A stretch of DNA of 64,000 nucleotides from Mesorhizobium sp. B2-8-5 (GCF_006440675.2 NZ_CP083951.1:2451501-2515500), one strand, 5' to 3'. Positions 35,394-45,145 are shown, counted from the first letter of the stretch. Numbers and translations are program-made. The notes: generated by a model from the letters alone, not told the origin.

Positions 35394-37073
35394 TTAGAAC
35401 AGGCCCTCGATCTGGCCGGCCTCGTTCAAGAAGATCTTTTCCGAAGACGGCGCCTTGGGCAGGCCGGGCATGGTCATGACCTCGCCGCAGATGATGACGA
35501 CGAAGCCGGCGCCGGCCGAGAGCCTGACCTCGCGCACCGGCACGGTGTGGCCGGTCGGCGCGCCGCGCAGGTTCGGGTCGGTCGAGAAGGAATACTGGGT
35601 CTTGGCCATGCAGACCGGCAGATTGCCGTAGCCGGCTTCTTCCCACGCCTTGAGCTGATCGCGCACCGACTTGTCGGCGATCGCTTCCGAGCCGCGATAG
35701 ATACGCTGGACGATGGTGTTGATCTTCTCGAACAGCGGCATTGCGTCGGGATAGAGCGGCGCGAACTGGGAGGCGCCGGATTCGGCGAGCGCCACCACCT
35801 TGTTGGCAAGGTCCTCGATGCCGGCCGAACCGTTGGCCCAGTGCTTGCACAGGATCGCCTCTTCGCCCATCGAGGCGACATAGTCTTTCATCGCCTGGAT
35901 CTCGGCCTCGGTGTCGGAATAGAAGTGGTTGATGGCAACCACAGCCGGCACGCCGAACTGGCGGATGTTCTCGATGTGACGGCCGAGATTGGCGCAGCCC
36001 TTCTTGACCGCCTCGATGTTTTCCTTGCCGAGGTCTTCCTTCTTGACGCCGCCATTCATCTTCATGGCGCGCACGGTCGCGACGATGACCGCAGCGGAAG
36101 GCTTCAGGCCCGCCTTGCGGCATTTGATGTCGAAGAATTTCTCGGCACCAAGGTCCGCGCCGAAGCCGGCTTCGGTGACGACATAGTCGGCGAGCTTGAG
36201 CGCCGTCGTGGTGGCGACGACGGAGTTGCAGCCATGCGCGATGTTGGCGAACGGGCCGCCATGCACGAAGGCCGGGTTGTTCTCCAGCGTCTGCACCAGG
36301 TTGGGCTGCATGGCGTCCTTCAACAGCACCGCCATGGCGCCGTCGGCCTTGAGGTCGCGGGCATAGACCGGCGACTTGTCGCGGCGGTAGGCGACGATGA
36401 TGTCGCCGAGGCGCTTCTCAAGGTCCTTGAGGTCGGTGGCCAGGCACAGGATCGCCATCACTTCCGAGGCGACAGTGATGTCGAAGCCGGCTTCGCGCGG
36501 ATAGCCGTTGGCGACGCCGCCGAGCGAGCAGATGATCTCGCGCAGCGCCCGGTCGTTCATATCCATGACGCGGCGCCAGGCGACCCGGCGGGTGTCGATG
36601 CCGAGTTCGTTGCCCCAGTAGATGTGGTTGTCGATCAGCGCCGAGAGCAGATTGTGCGCGGTGGTGATGGCGTGGAAGTCGCCGGTGAAATGGAGGTTCA
36701 TGTCCTCCATCGGCACGACCTGCGCGTAGCCGCCGCCGGCGGCGCCGCCCTTGACGCCGAAATTCGGGCCGAGCGAGGCTTCGCGGATGCAGATGATCGC
36801 CTTCTTGCCGATGCGGTTCAGGCCGTCGCCGAGGCCGACGGTGGTGGTGGTCTTGCCTTCGCCGGCCGGCGTTGGGTTGATGGCGGTGACCAGGATCAGC
36901 TTGCCGTCCTTGTTGCCCTTGACCGACTTGATGAACTCGGCCGAGATTTTTGCCTTGTCGTGGCCGTAGGGCAGAAGGTGTTCGGTCGGAATGCCGATCT
37001 TGGCGCCGATCTCCTGGATTTGTTTTTTCTTGGCGGCGCGCGCGATCTCGATGTCGGACTTCACTTCGGCCAT
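35394..37073 (-). CDS. fhs: Formate-tetrahydrofolate ligase
   Basis: Joins formate to tetrahydrofolate with ATP, giving 10-formyl-THF for one-carbon metabolism; cytoplasmic tetramer. It has the full family length of 559 residues, the P-loop [31 protein letters not shown], and the C-terminal glycine-rich [21 protein letters not shown]. The ATG at 37073 follows AGAGGAAAGCC. It is monocistronic and closed by the terminator at 35345-35368. Confidence 0.98.
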   Translation of the reverse strand: MAEVKSDIEIARAAKKKQIQEIGAKIGIPTEHLLPYGHDKAKISAEFIKSVKGNKDGKLILVTAINPTPAGEGKTTTTVGLGDGLNRIGKKAIICIREASLGPNFGVKGGAAGGGYAQVVPMEDMNLHFTGDFHAITTAHNLLSALIDNHIYWGNELGIDTRRVAWRRVMDMNDRALREIICSLGGVANGYPREAGFDITVASEVMAILCLATDLKDLEKRLGDIIVAYRRDKSPVYARDLKADGAMAVLLKDAMQPNLVQTLENNPAFVHGGPFANIAHGCNSVVATTTALKLADYVVTEAGFGADLGAEKFFDIKCRKAGLKPSAAVIVATVRAMKMNGGVKKEDLGKENIEAVKKGCANLGRHIENIRQFGVPAVVAINHFYSDTEAEIQAMKDYVASMGEEAILCKHWANGSAGIEDLANKVVALAESGASQFAPLYPDAMPLFEKINTIVQRIYRGSEAIADKSVRDQLKAWEEAGYGNLPVCMAKTQYSFSTDPNLRGAPTGHTVPVREVRLSAGAGFVVIICGEVMTMPGLPKAPSSEKIFLNEAGQIEGLF

Positions 37074-37391
37074 GACGGCTTTCCTCTGGATTGGGCGTTG
37101 GAAGGGACTGTTTTGATCAATTGTGCATGTTTGGAACGCCGCACGGGCGCAAGGGTGTTTCCTAACCCTGTCGCTGCCTGGGCGTCAACTTTCATGCAAC
37201 TATGTTTCCTGTAAAGAAAGAATATTGCTGTTCCCGGTGCGACCCTGTTCGGGTCTTCGACCCCAGTCGTTTGCGGCGTATAGAAGCCAGAGCGAAGGCC
37301 GTTCCGCCGTCTCAAAACAGCCGCTGAATACGCGAAAAGCGACAGAAGCGACGGCGCAAATCCACCATCCCTGTCTTGGCCGAAGAGGCTG
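37074..37391. other. fhs upstream region
   Basis: AT-richer promoter DNA with no gene. On the minus strand TTGACG (37188-37183) and TTAGGA (37165-37160) are 17 bases apart and are a candidate fhs promoter. A short perfect stem GACCC/GGGTC with a 5-base loop lies at 37241-37255. No riboswitch recognised. Confidence 0.45.
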
Positions 37392-38516
37392 CTACTGCGT
37401 CAGCACGTTGCTGATCTCGACCATGTTGGAGCGCACCCGCAGGATGTAGAAGCCCATCGTCGTCAGATGCGTCGGCAACAGCCAACCATCCTCGCGGCCA
37501 TTGGCGATGATGAAGGGCTGGATGCGCAGCGCCGAGACGAATTGCTGGTCCATCGTGTCCCACAGGTTCTGCAGGTGCTTCTCCTTGATCACGTCGTCGA
37601 AGTCGGCCTGGGCGCCCTTCATCAGGCCGTAATAGGCGTAGAGCTGGCCATAAGCGAACCAGAAGCGGTCGTCGGCGCGGGTATCGAACCAGCCATTGTT
37701 GTGGTTTTCGGCGCGTTCCTTGAGGATGGCCGAGGTCGAGCCGATGTCCGAAGCGATGCGGTCGATATATTGCTTCAGATTGTCGGCGCGGGCGTCGAAG
37801 GTCGCCTGGCAGGTGGCGAGACGGGCGTTGAAGGAGCGCAGCTTGCGCACAGCGTCGCGATAATAGCTCGGCGTCGGCGTCTTGGGGCCGAATGGGTTCA
37901 GGCCGAAATACCAGGTGTATTCGTCGAACTGCAGATTGCCGCGCGCGTCCTGCAGGTCGGCGTCGATCTGCGAGGTCGTGCGAACGCGGCCAAGATTGTC
38001 GGCAAGCTCGGTCGCGGTGCGCCGCACCGCCTGGTTGATGCCGCGCTGGAAGGACGCCTTGTTGTCCATCCAGGGCGTGTTGTCCCAATCGATGCCGAAC
38101 AGGCCGAGCTTGTAGAGGATCATCGACGAGATCCAGGCATTCTGGTTGACGTTGAAGTCCGTCAGATCGGCGGCAACCTGGGCGATGGCGGAGTTGCCGC
38201 AGGTCTTGGCCGTATCGGTGCCGCTGCCGGCCGAAACCTGCTCGCCCGCCGACACGTTCCGCTTCTCGAACGTGTAGGTGTCGGGATAGTTCGGGTTGAA
38301 ATTGTTCCACCACTGGGTAGCGTAGAAGAAATTGGCGTAGAGGCCGATCAGCACCAGGAGGGCAAGACCGACCACGGCCTTCAGAATCCAGCCGCGTTGC
38401 CCGTACCAGCGGCCGACCCACATGAATGGCCACAGGATGACGCCGATGACGAAGCCGATGCCGCGGCCGATCCACTGGAATATCTGGGTGAAGAAGTTCA
38501 CGATCGGGTCGAGCAT
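37392..38516 (-). CDS. DUF2333-like membrane-anchored protein
   Basis: A 374-residue protein. The N-terminus has a short hydrophobic stretch (residues 18-33) and one clear helix (about 44-64, ILKAVVGLALLVLIGLYANFF); the rest should be periplasmic. The C-terminus WLLPTHLTTMGFYILRVRSNMVEISNVLTQ is what I associate with DUF2333 proteins, whose function is unknown. The ATG at 38516 has AGGGGGTG upstream and is preferred to 38537. It is the last gene of the five-gene block that starts at 44149, separated from the 444-residue gene by about 100 bases containing two hairpins, so its level may be tuned separately. Confidence 0.8.
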   Translation of the reverse strand: MLDPIVNFFTQIFQWIGRGIGFVIGVILWPFMWVGRWYGQRGWILKAVVGLALLVLIGLYANFFYATQWWNNFNPNYPDTYTFEKRNVSAGEQVSAGSGTDTAKTCGNSAIAQVAADLTDFNVNQNAWISSMILYKLGLFGIDWDNTPWMDNKASFQRGINQAVRRTATELADNLGRVRTTSQIDADLQDARGNLQFDEYTWYFGLNPFGPKTPTPSYYRDAVRKLRSFNARLATCQATFDARADNLKQYIDRIASDIGSTSAILKERAENHNNGWFDTRADDRFWFAYGQLYAYYGLMKGAQADFDDVIKEKHLQNLWDTMDQQFVSALRIQPFIIANGREDGWLLPTHLTTMGFYILRVRSNMVEISNVLTQ

Positions 38517-38533
38517 GGCTGTGGCACCCCCTA

Positions 38534-38576
38534 GCATGATGCCAAAAAGTTGCAGACTTTTTGGATAACATCATGC
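38534..38576 (-). repeat. Structured palindrome, reversed copy
   Basis: Outer arms GCATGATG (38534-38541) and CATCATGC (38569-38576) and inner arms CCAAAAAGT (38542-38550) and ACTTTTTGG (38556-38564) are perfect; an ATAA bulge separates inner and outer stems on one side. This is the same two-stem-plus-TTAT-bulge layout as the copy at 51930-51974. Confidence 0.85.
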
Positions 38577-38591
38577 GCCAAAACAATAAGT

Positions 38592-38621
38592 TAGAACGAA
38601 ATGACGGTTCATTTCGTTCTA
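38592..38621 (-). terminator. 13-bp perfect hairpin containing a stop codon
   Basis: Bases 38592-38604 pair with 38609-38621 around a CGGT loop. The TAG stop of the 444-residue gene is inside the right arm. It may end or protect the upstream mRNA of the operon before the DUF2333-like gene. Confidence 0.75.
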
Positions 38622-39953
38622 GTCAGTCAAGCCGTAAAGGCGCGCGCGGAACGCCGCCTTTTCCTTCAAATATGTGGTTTTCAGAACGTCCACAACATGG
38701 CTTCTCCAGGCGTCGCTGAAGCCGTCATAGTCCTTGTAGAAACCCGGCTTGTTGAAGACGTAACGCGAAACGAAGTCCTGCGGCACGAAATCCGAGATCA
38801 ACTGGTTGGTCAGCCAGGCATCGGGGTGGTCGGGCTTGGCGCGCACGACCAGGAATCGCTGGCGCGGCGGCACATCCTCGATCTTGAGATGGCCGAACTG
38901 GGCGATTTCGCGCTTGGCGGCATTGAGGAAGGGAAAGTTCCCGTCCTGGGCGATCAGATCGGCATGGCCGTGGATCCAGGTCTGCAGCCACACCTTGTCG
39001 ACATCGGTCAGATTGCGGTTGGGCTCGGCGTCGCGGATCAGCGCGCGCACGACCATCTCTGCGCGATGCTCGAGATAGCCGGAAGCCTCGATCCAGGAAG
39101 CGCGCGGCAGGTCGAGCCGGCCGGTGGCGGCCAGGAAGCGGAACACCTTGTCGGCGTCGTTGATCGACAGATAGCTTACCTGCCAGGGGCGCGAGCGGCG
39201 GAAGCCGGGGGCGGCCGGATCGCTGATCACCGTCGTCATATCGGGGTCGACGAAGACGTAGAGCCCGCCGAAATGGCTGGTCCAGTAGGCGTTGTGACGG
39301 AAGATAACCTGGTCCGGCACCAGCGCGTTCTCGCGGATGTCGCCGCAGACCTTGGCAAGATCGACCATGCGCTGGAGCATGGCGTTGTCGCGCCAGGCGT
39401 CGGGCTCCTGCTTCAGCCGGTCGACCAGCTTGCCGAGCTCGACCGCCTTGCCCAGCACGTCCTCTGCCGACAGCACCTTGAACTCGACCTGGTTGATCGA
39501 CAGCAGGTCCTCGATGTCGTTGACCTTGGGAACCGAGTCCTCGATCTCGCCGTAGATCACGTCCTTGATGGTCAGCGCGTCGATGGCACGCTGGTTCTTC
39601 GACATGAACTCGAACATCAGCTGCGAGGTGTTGGAGAAGGCGGTATGCACCACCGGCAGGTCGATCTGCGACGGCGTCAGGATGATGAAGCGGCGGTTGA
39701 CCTCGTTGGGGTCGAGATAGTCATAGTCGCCGCATTCCTCGGCGATCTCCGGCGAGAAGCCGGTGCGGTCGATCTGGAAGCTTGCGAGCTTGGTGGGCTC
39801 GAGGCCGAAGGCGGCAAGCGCCTTGTTGTAGCGCTGGATGAGGTGCGGCTCGTCGATGGCGAGCAAGCGGCCGTAGATCAGCTCGTTGTCGCGCAGAAGA
39901 TCGGGCTTTTTGGCGGCGGGCGGCGCAGCCGCCGCCGGCGAAGGCTTACGCAT
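38619..39953 (-). CDS. Conserved hypothetical, AAA+ operon
   Basis: A 444-residue soluble protein, not recognised (it may belong to a rhizobial DUF, which I cannot name with certainty). The N-terminus is an Ala/Pro/Lys linker (residues 2-15); the body mixes helices and strands, with NDIEDLLSINQVEFKVLSAEDVLGKAVELGKLVDRL in the middle and ASGYLEHRAEMVVRALIRDAEPN later. No catalytic motif and no membrane helix. Its ATG overlaps the end of the AAA+ ATPase gene by 8 bases, so the two are translationally coupled and probably interact. Its stop codon lies inside a 13-bp hairpin. Confidence 0.8.
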   Translation of the reverse strand: MRKPSPAAAAPPAAKKPDLLRDNELIYGRLLAIDEPHLIQRYNKALAAFGLEPTKLASFQIDRTGFSPEIAEECGDYDYLDPNEVNRRFIILTPSQIDLPVVHTAFSNTSQLMFEFMSKNQRAIDALTIKDVIYGEIEDSVPKVNDIEDLLSINQVEFKVLSAEDVLGKAVELGKLVDRLKQEPDAWRDNAMLQRMVDLAKVCGDIRENALVPDQVIFRHNAYWTSHFGGLYVFVDPDMTTVISDPAAPGFRRSRPWQVSYLSINDADKVFRFLAATGRLDLPRASWIEASGYLEHRAEMVVRALIRDAEPNRNLTDVDKVWLQTWIHGHADLIAQDGNFPFLNAAKREIAQFGHLKIEDVPPRQRFLVVRAKPDHPDAWLTNQLISDFVPQDFVSRYVFNKPGFYKDYDGFSDAWRSHVVDVLKTTYLKEKAAFRARLYGLTD

Positions 39954-41856
39954 TCCATGAGCCCTTCTTCTTCAATTCCTCCATCTCGCGCGCCGCCCGC
40001 TCGCGCAGCCTTGCGTCGCGCAGGAGCTTCTCCACCGCGGCATCGTCGGACTTGTCGGAATAACGGAACTCGGAATCGGCGTAGCGGTTGATCTCCTGCA
40101 TGACCATGTCCATCGAGAATGGTCCGCGCAGTTCCTCGATCATCGCCTTCTTGTCGTCGTAGCTCTTGTGCATGAAGGCTTCCGGCTTCTCGAACCAGTC
40201 GTCCGGCAACTCGATATCCATGGCGCGCATCTTGATGGCGTCGGTGACGTTCTTGATCGCGCGGCCGGTGAAACGCGGCTCGGCGTCCTTGATCATGTGC
40301 AGGTAAGTGCCGACATCGGCCATGGTCTTCGGCGCGCCGTTCTCCTTCATGTAGCGCTCATAGACCTTCATCAGCCCGTCTTCCCGCGGCTTTTCGTGCT
40401 CTTCATAGGCCTCGCTCACCGCACGCTGGATCTCCTGCGCGGCATAGAGCTCGTGCTTGCCGAGCGGGATCTTGTGGTTCTTGCCGGCAAGCAGCACGAA
40501 GATGTCGATATAGTCGTCGCGGGTCTGCGGGCCGTCGACCAGCCATCGCGCGCCGGCGCGCTGGCGCAGCGCATCGTCGACATTTTCCGGATAGTTGGAA
40601 AACATGCCGAAGGAGCAGTTGCCGCGCACCACGGTGGATGCGCCGGCAAAAGCGTCCATCAAGACGCCGGTGATCTCCTGCTGGCCGGCCGAGGCGCGGT
40701 CGTCGGAACGGCGCGCCGCCACCTGGTCGATGTCGTCGATGGTGCCGAAGCCGATGACGCGCGGATTGAGCACGTTGTTGATGAACTGGCGGCAGTTTTG
40801 GCCGGACTTGCCCTGATAGGACGAGATCTGGTCGACGCCGAAATTCTCGTAGGCGAACGGATAGCCGGCGACCTGACAGTAGCCATTGACGAGGCCGGCG
40901 ATCATCTGGATCAGCGTCGTCTTGCCGGTGCCCGGCGCGCCGTCGCCGATGAAGGTGAAGAGGAAGCCGCCAAGCTCGACAAAGGGATTGAGCTCGCGCT
41001 CGAAATCATAGGCCATCAGCATCTTGGCCAGTTTGACCGACTGGTATTTGGCGATGTGGTTGCCGACGACCTCTTCCGGCTTCTTGAAGGTCATCACCAG
41101 CGGCTTGGATCGTTTGCCGGGCGCGACGTCGAAGCCATCGAGGATGAAATCGTCGACATCGATGCGGATATGCGCGTTCTCGAATGGGCCGATGCCGTCG
41201 AAGCGGCCCTTGCGCGCCAAGAGCCCGTCGATGGCGACCCGGGCAAAGGCCCGCGCCCGCGTCATCAGGTCCGCATCGTCCTTCGAGCCGGCGATCGCCT
41301 TGTCGAGGCCGGCGACGATCGACTTCACCGCGTCCTGCGGGGTGTCGAACAGGAAGTCGGGTTCGGGGCTGTCGTTCGGCGCCTCCCCGTCGCTGTCGAC
41401 CAGCTGGAACAGGTAGGAAGCGAAGCTGAAGGCCGACACGTAAGCCGACGCCGACAGAAGTTTTTTGAACCTCGCGGCTTCGTCGCCTTCGAGCGGCGCG
41501 CGGACGTTCCTTGCCTGCAGGCTTTCGAGGTCGGATCCCTCGGCGAAGACATCCGAAATGGCCAGCGCGATCGCCAGGCCGCGGCGGGCGCGGTAGAGCA
41601 GCGTGTGCTGCGGGATGCTCATCAGCTGGTCGTCGGGATGGATGGCCGCGACCGTCTTCGACAGCTCGACCTCGCGCGTGCGGCGCACCGAACCGACCGA
41701 CACGGTCGAGACGAAGCGGCGGTTGGTGCCGGCGAGCGCGGTGCCTGATTCGCGGGACGGATCCTCCAGCACGACGATGCGGGTGATGAAGCTCTGCGCT
41801 GTCGCGCGGTGCTTTTCGATTGCGGCTTCCGAGATCGTTGTCAGGCCGGTGTCCAT
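39946..41856 (-). CDS. AAA+ ATPase, unassigned family
   Basis: A 636-residue cytoplasmic ATPase. Walker A is G306-x4-G311-K312-T313 (GAPGTGKTT), Walker B IDD at 373-375, sensor 1 region at N421 (SNYPENVDDALRQRAG), with R431/R433/R437 as candidates for the arginine finger. About 295 residues precede the ATPase core with no recognised domain, and the C-terminal 60 residues are strongly charged and helical (LRDARLRERAAREMEELKKKG). One AAA module suggests a hexameric remodelling machine. It starts 24 bases after the 381-residue gene and overlaps the 444-residue gene, making it the centre of the block. Confidence 0.88.
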   Translation of the reverse strand: MDTGLTTISEAAIEKHRATAQSFITRIVVLEDPSRESGTALAGTNRRFVSTVSVGSVRRTREVELSKTVAAIHPDDQLMSIPQHTLLYRARRGLAIALAISDVFAEGSDLESLQARNVRAPLEGDEAARFKKLLSASAYVSAFSFASYLFQLVDSDGEAPNDSPEPDFLFDTPQDAVKSIVAGLDKAIAGSKDDADLMTRARAFARVAIDGLLARKGRFDGIGPFENAHIRIDVDDFILDGFDVAPGKRSKPLVMTFKKPEEVVGNHIAKYQSVKLAKMLMAYDFERELNPFVELGGFLFTFIGDGAPGTGKTTLIQMIAGLVNGYCQVAGYPFAYENFGVDQISSYQGKSGQNCRQFINNVLNPRVIGFGTIDDIDQVAARRSDDRASAGQQEITGVLMDAFAGASTVVRGNCSFGMFSNYPENVDDALRQRAGARWLVDGPQTRDDYIDIFVLLAGKNHKIPLGKHELYAAQEIQRAVSEAYEEHEKPREDGLMKVYERYMKENGAPKTMADVGTYLHMIKDAEPRFTGRAIKNVTDAIKMRAMDIELPDDWFEKPEAFMHKSYDDKKAMIEELRGPFSMDMVMQEINRYADSEFRYSDKSDDAAVEKLLRDARLRERAAREMEELKKKGSWNA

Positions 41857-41880
41857 GAAGGATGCTCCGCGGTTTGACGG

Positions 41881-43026
41881 TCAGACGTCGCTGATGACCT
41901 GTCCGTTGGACAGGATGTGGACCTTGTAGCCGGAAAAGATCTTTTGCGCCTCACCCGCGGCATAGAGCGCCTGGTAGGCCTCGTGCGGGATCAGCGCGTG
42001 GTTCTCGTAGCTCGACACGCCCTGGCGCGCCGCTTCGAGGTCGTCGGTGTTGATGAAGAATTCCTGCGTTGTCTTCTCGCTGGAGAACAGGCCCTTGCGG
42101 CCGGGTTTCTCGGCCTTGGAGAAGACCTCCTGGATGGTCCACGTAAGCAGCCAGGCGTTTTGCGGCTTGCGCACCTTGGCCAGCACCTCGGTCACTGTCG
42201 AATTGTTGTCGGTGATGCCGGCCGAGTAGAAGGGGCCCAGCACCACGCGCCGCAGCTGCTTGGGATGCAGCGGCTCGAAATCCTTGTCGAGATTGACCGC
42301 GATCGTCGCCGGCGAGAGCGTATAGGCCGAGTTCTTCTCGGTGAAATCGTCGAAGCGGTGCGCAAGCTCCGGGTTGAGCAGGCCGTCGACGGGAAGCGGG
42401 ATATCGACCTTCTCGTTGAGCTTGCCGTTCACGTCGACCAGCTGGCGCACCATGTTTTCGGAGGAGTCCTCCACCGTCACCATATAGACCAGCGGCAGAT
42501 TGGCGCTGCCGTCGAACGTCGCCCAGTGGACGAGATAATAAGGCCGCATGGTCTTCGGGTTGACCGAGACCTTGGCCGTCTGCGCCAGGGTAAACGGACC
42601 GAAGGTCGCCTCGCTCTTGACGTCCTCCAGATAGAGCCGCTCGGCCATCGATTTCTGCAGCGCCTCGGGAAACTCCTTGTGGCGCAGGATGAAGTCGGCC
42701 ATCTCCTCGCGCAGTTCGCCCGCCTGCGGGATGTTGGCCAGGCGGGCATCGGCCTGCTGGCGGTCGTTTTCCAACTCGAGCAGGTTCTGGAAAACGGGAT
42801 AGCCGCTGTCGGCGCGCGAAATGCGGAACGTGTCCATGAAGCGCAGCCGGTTGCGCCAGCAGGCAAAGGACTTGTCCAGCCGCGCGATATACTCCGCGAC
42901 GATCCTGGCGACGATGCCGTGCCGGTAAAGCGGCGAGCGGTCGTCGCGCATGAATACTTCCAGCCCGCTCAGCGCCGCTGTGATGGCGGAGAAATAGCGT
43001 GCCGCCGCGTCGTTTTCAGGTGTCAT
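41881..43026 (-). CDS. Conserved hypothetical, AAA+ operon
   Basis: A 381-residue soluble protein I cannot assign. The first 130 residues are helical and charged (SAITAALSGLEVFMRDDRSPLYRHG, NDRQQADARLANIPQAGEL), the rest is richer in beta strands with GLFSSEKTTQEFFINTDDLEAARQGVSSYENHALIPHEAY near the end. No signal, no membrane helix, no enzymatic signature. It lies 34 bases after the coiled-coil gene and 24 bases before the AAA+ gene on the same strand. Confidence 0.8.
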   Translation of the reverse strand: MTPENDAAARYFSAITAALSGLEVFMRDDRSPLYRHGIVARIVAEYIARLDKSFACWRNRLRFMDTFRISRADSGYPVFQNLLELENDRQQADARLANIPQAGELREEMADFILRHKEFPEALQKSMAERLYLEDVKSEATFGPFTLAQTAKVSVNPKTMRPYYLVHWATFDGSANLPLVYMVTVEDSSENMVRQLVDVNGKLNEKVDIPLPVDGLLNPELAHRFDDFTEKNSAYTLSPATIAVNLDKDFEPLHPKQLRRVVLGPFYSAGITDNNSTVTEVLAKVRKPQNAWLLTWTIQEVFSKAEKPGRKGLFSSEKTTQEFFINTDDLEAARQGVSSYENHALIPHEAYQALYAAGEAQKIFSGYKVHILSNGQVISDV

Positions 43027-43060
43027 GTGGCTGCCGTGGAAATGAAGTCAGCGGCGCCGC

Positions 43061-44149
43061 CTACGACTGCACGTAGTTTGCCGAATTGTGCTTCTTCATC
43101 ACATCGTCGAAGCGGCGGGCGAAGGCATCGTCGGCGAGCTTCTTGCGGCGCTGGATGTCGGCGCTGGCGACCATGTTCTTCTCGTGCATCTCCAAGAGGT
43201 CGCCGATGTGCTTCTGCGAGGCGGCGCCGATGCCGGCCATCGTCTCCTCGGCCGTGTTATCGACCTGGCTGCCCAGCGTGTTGATCTTGTGGGCGACGTC
43301 CTGCTGGGCGGCGGTCTTCAGCGAATCCTCCAGCGCCTTGTACAGCACGATGCGTTGTTCGGTGTCGATGGTCAGCTTGTTGATCAGCGTCGACTGCGCG
43401 GCGATCTGGTTGTTGAGCGAATCGACGAAGGTCTGGAACATCGAAGTGTAGCGCTCCAGCGTCTGGCTTTCGGCCAGCAGCTCCTGCTCCTTGGCCTGCT
43501 TTTCATTGTATTCGGTCGCCATTTTCGAGCGCTCGCCCTCAAGCTCGGTGCGCTCCTTCTGGGTCGTGGAGGCGGCGATCTTGTTTTCGATGTCGAGCAA
43601 CATCGGGTTCAATTCCTCGATGCGCTTTTGCACCGCTTCAAGATTGGTCATCGTCACCTTGCGGCGCTCGATAACCTGCGACAGGCTGGTCTCCGAGGTC
43701 TTGTAGCGCTGGTCGAGGACCTGCTTCTGCGCTTTCAGGATGCCGACGATGGTGTCCGACTTCGCCAAAAGCTCCTGAAGATTGCCGGCCAGCGACATAT
43801 TGCGGACGCGGTCGGTGCGCATGCGTTGCTTGCGCTGCGCCGAAAAGACACCGACGAAGTTTTCCCAGCCGGTGTAGTTCTTCATGCTTTCGAATTCGGC
43901 GCCGAAGACATTGGTGGCGTCCTCCAGCCCGATGATCAGGTCGGCGATGTTGCCTTCCATGACCTTCTGTTGCTTGAGCACGTCCTCGATGCGGGCGTTC
44001 TCGATGTCGAAATTGGCGTCGCCGATCTTCTTGTCGGCCTGGGCGAGCGTGTCGAGCACGGTGCCGGACTGCTCGATCTTGGTGCGCATGTCCTGCACGA
44101 CCTGCTTGGTCTTGGCAATTTCGGCATCGAAATTCTGCAATGTCGCCAT
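43061..44149 (-). CDS. Long coiled-coil protein, first gene of AAA+ operon
   Basis: A 362-residue protein that is almost entirely helical with heptad patterns (for example QKRIEELNPMLLDIENKIAAS and RTELEGERSKMATEYNEKQAKE), rich in Glu, Lys, Gln and Ala, and without cysteine or a membrane helix. The layout recalls TelA or PspA type coiled-coil proteins that coat membranes, but I see no specific signature, so this is only by analogy. GGGAGGCCCCA precedes the ATG at 44149; the open frame to 44284 is unsupported. As first gene of the block it should be the most abundant product. Confidence 0.82.
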   Translation of the reverse strand: MATLQNFDAEIAKTKQVVQDMRTKIEQSGTVLDTLAQADKKIGDANFDIENARIEDVLKQQKVMEGNIADLIIGLEDATNVFGAEFESMKNYTGWENFVGVFSAQRKQRMRTDRVRNMSLAGNLQELLAKSDTIVGILKAQKQVLDQRYKTSETSLSQVIERRKVTMTNLEAVQKRIEELNPMLLDIENKIAASTTQKERTELEGERSKMATEYNEKQAKEQELLAESQTLERYTSMFQTFVDSLNNQIAAQSTLINKLTIDTEQRIVLYKALEDSLKTAAQQDVAHKINTLGSQVDNTAEETMAGIGAASQKHIGDLLEMHEKNMVASADIQRRKKLADDAFARRFDDVMKKHNSANYVQS

Positions 44150-44477
44150 TGGGGCCTCCCGCTTCGGCATCCGTTTCCGTGTCGTGGCGGCGAATATATG
44201 TGGGGCTTCAAGGGATTGAAAGAAGGAAGACAAGGAGAAGCGTCGAAACAAAAGAATTGGTTGGATCCTTGAAAGGCAAGGCAAGCATGCGCATGGTGCC
44301 TAGTAACGCGCACCATCATCGAACAGCTTTGGCTGATATGCCTTAAGGTCTTGTTTTTGCGAACGGCCATGAAACAGCGCCGGCAAATATCTTGCCGCGG
44401 CGATGCCCGTTTCGCCGGCGCCGGTCAAGGCTTGAAGCGGTTTTCGGACGACATCCGGCTCTAGGCAGCCTTCCGGC
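44150..44477. other. Promoter region of the AAA+ operon
   Basis: Between tdk and the coiled-coil gene. No coding frame is convincing. It is AT-richer than the flanks (44200-44360) and must hold the operon promoter, but I cannot point to a clear -35/-10 pair. Confidence 0.45.
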
Positions 44478-45089
44478 TCAGCGGCTGACAAAACCGATGA
44501 AGTCGTCGGGCGCGGCGCGGCCCATCTCCTCTTCCCAATGCCGGCGGCAGAGCGAGACGTAGACATCCTTGCCGATCGCCACCTGATCGCCCTGTTTCGC
44601 CACCTTGCCTTCGGGACCCAGCCGCACGACCATCGTCGCCTTGCGCCCGCAACGGCAGATGGTGCGCACCTCGCGCAGGTCGTCGGCGATGGCGAGCAGC
44701 GCTCGCGAGCCGGAGAAGAGATTGCCCTGGAAATCGGTGCGCAGGCCGTAGCACATGACCGGAATATTCAGCCGGTCGGCGATGCGGGCGAGCTGCCAGA
44801 CCTGCTCCTCCTCGAGGAACTGCGCCTCATCGACGAAGATGCAATGCACCGGGGCATGCCGGTGGTGCTCGGCGACCCTGGCATAGAGGTCGTCGCCGCC
44901 GCGGAACATCTCGGCCTCGGATTCGAGGCCGATGCGCGACGAGATCAATCCGGTGTCGCCCTTGCAGTAATGGCCGGCGACCAACAGCATCGTCGACATG
45001 CCGCGTTCGCGATAGTTGTAGGATGCCTGCAAAAGCATGGTCGTCTTGCCGGCGTTCATCGTCGCGTAGTGGAAATAAAGCTTGGCCAT
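44478..45089 (-). CDS. tdk: Thymidine kinase
   Basis: Phosphorylates thymidine to dTMP with ATP (salvage pathway), type II cytoplasmic enzyme, 203 residues. The P-loop is in YATMNAGKTTML, the catalytic FVDEAQFL and the lasso/zinc region CRCGRKATMVVRL are present. The start at 45089 gives MAKLYFHY. It is in the same direction as the AAA+ block but 328 bases upstream of it, so probably separate. Confidence 0.96.
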   Translation of the reverse strand: MAKLYFHYATMNAGKTTMLLQASYNYRERGMSTMLLVAGHYCKGDTGLISSRIGLESEAEMFRGGDDLYARVAEHHRHAPVHCIFVDEAQFLEEEQVWQLARIADRLNIPVMCYGLRTDFQGNLFSGSRALLAIADDLREVRTICRCGRKATMVVRLGPEGKVAKQGDQVAIGKDVYVSLCRRHWEEEMGRAAPDDFIGFVSR

Positions 45090-45145
45090 AGGTGCTTTTA
45101 AGCCGACTTGCCGCCGCGCGGGGAGAGGGCACCGGCTCCGTCCAC

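Noticed and set aside
43061..44149. Assignment of the coiled-coil protein as TelA (tellurite resistance)
   Set aside because: Only general coiled-coil character is shared; the specific TelA sequence blocks were not seen, so it is left as unknown.
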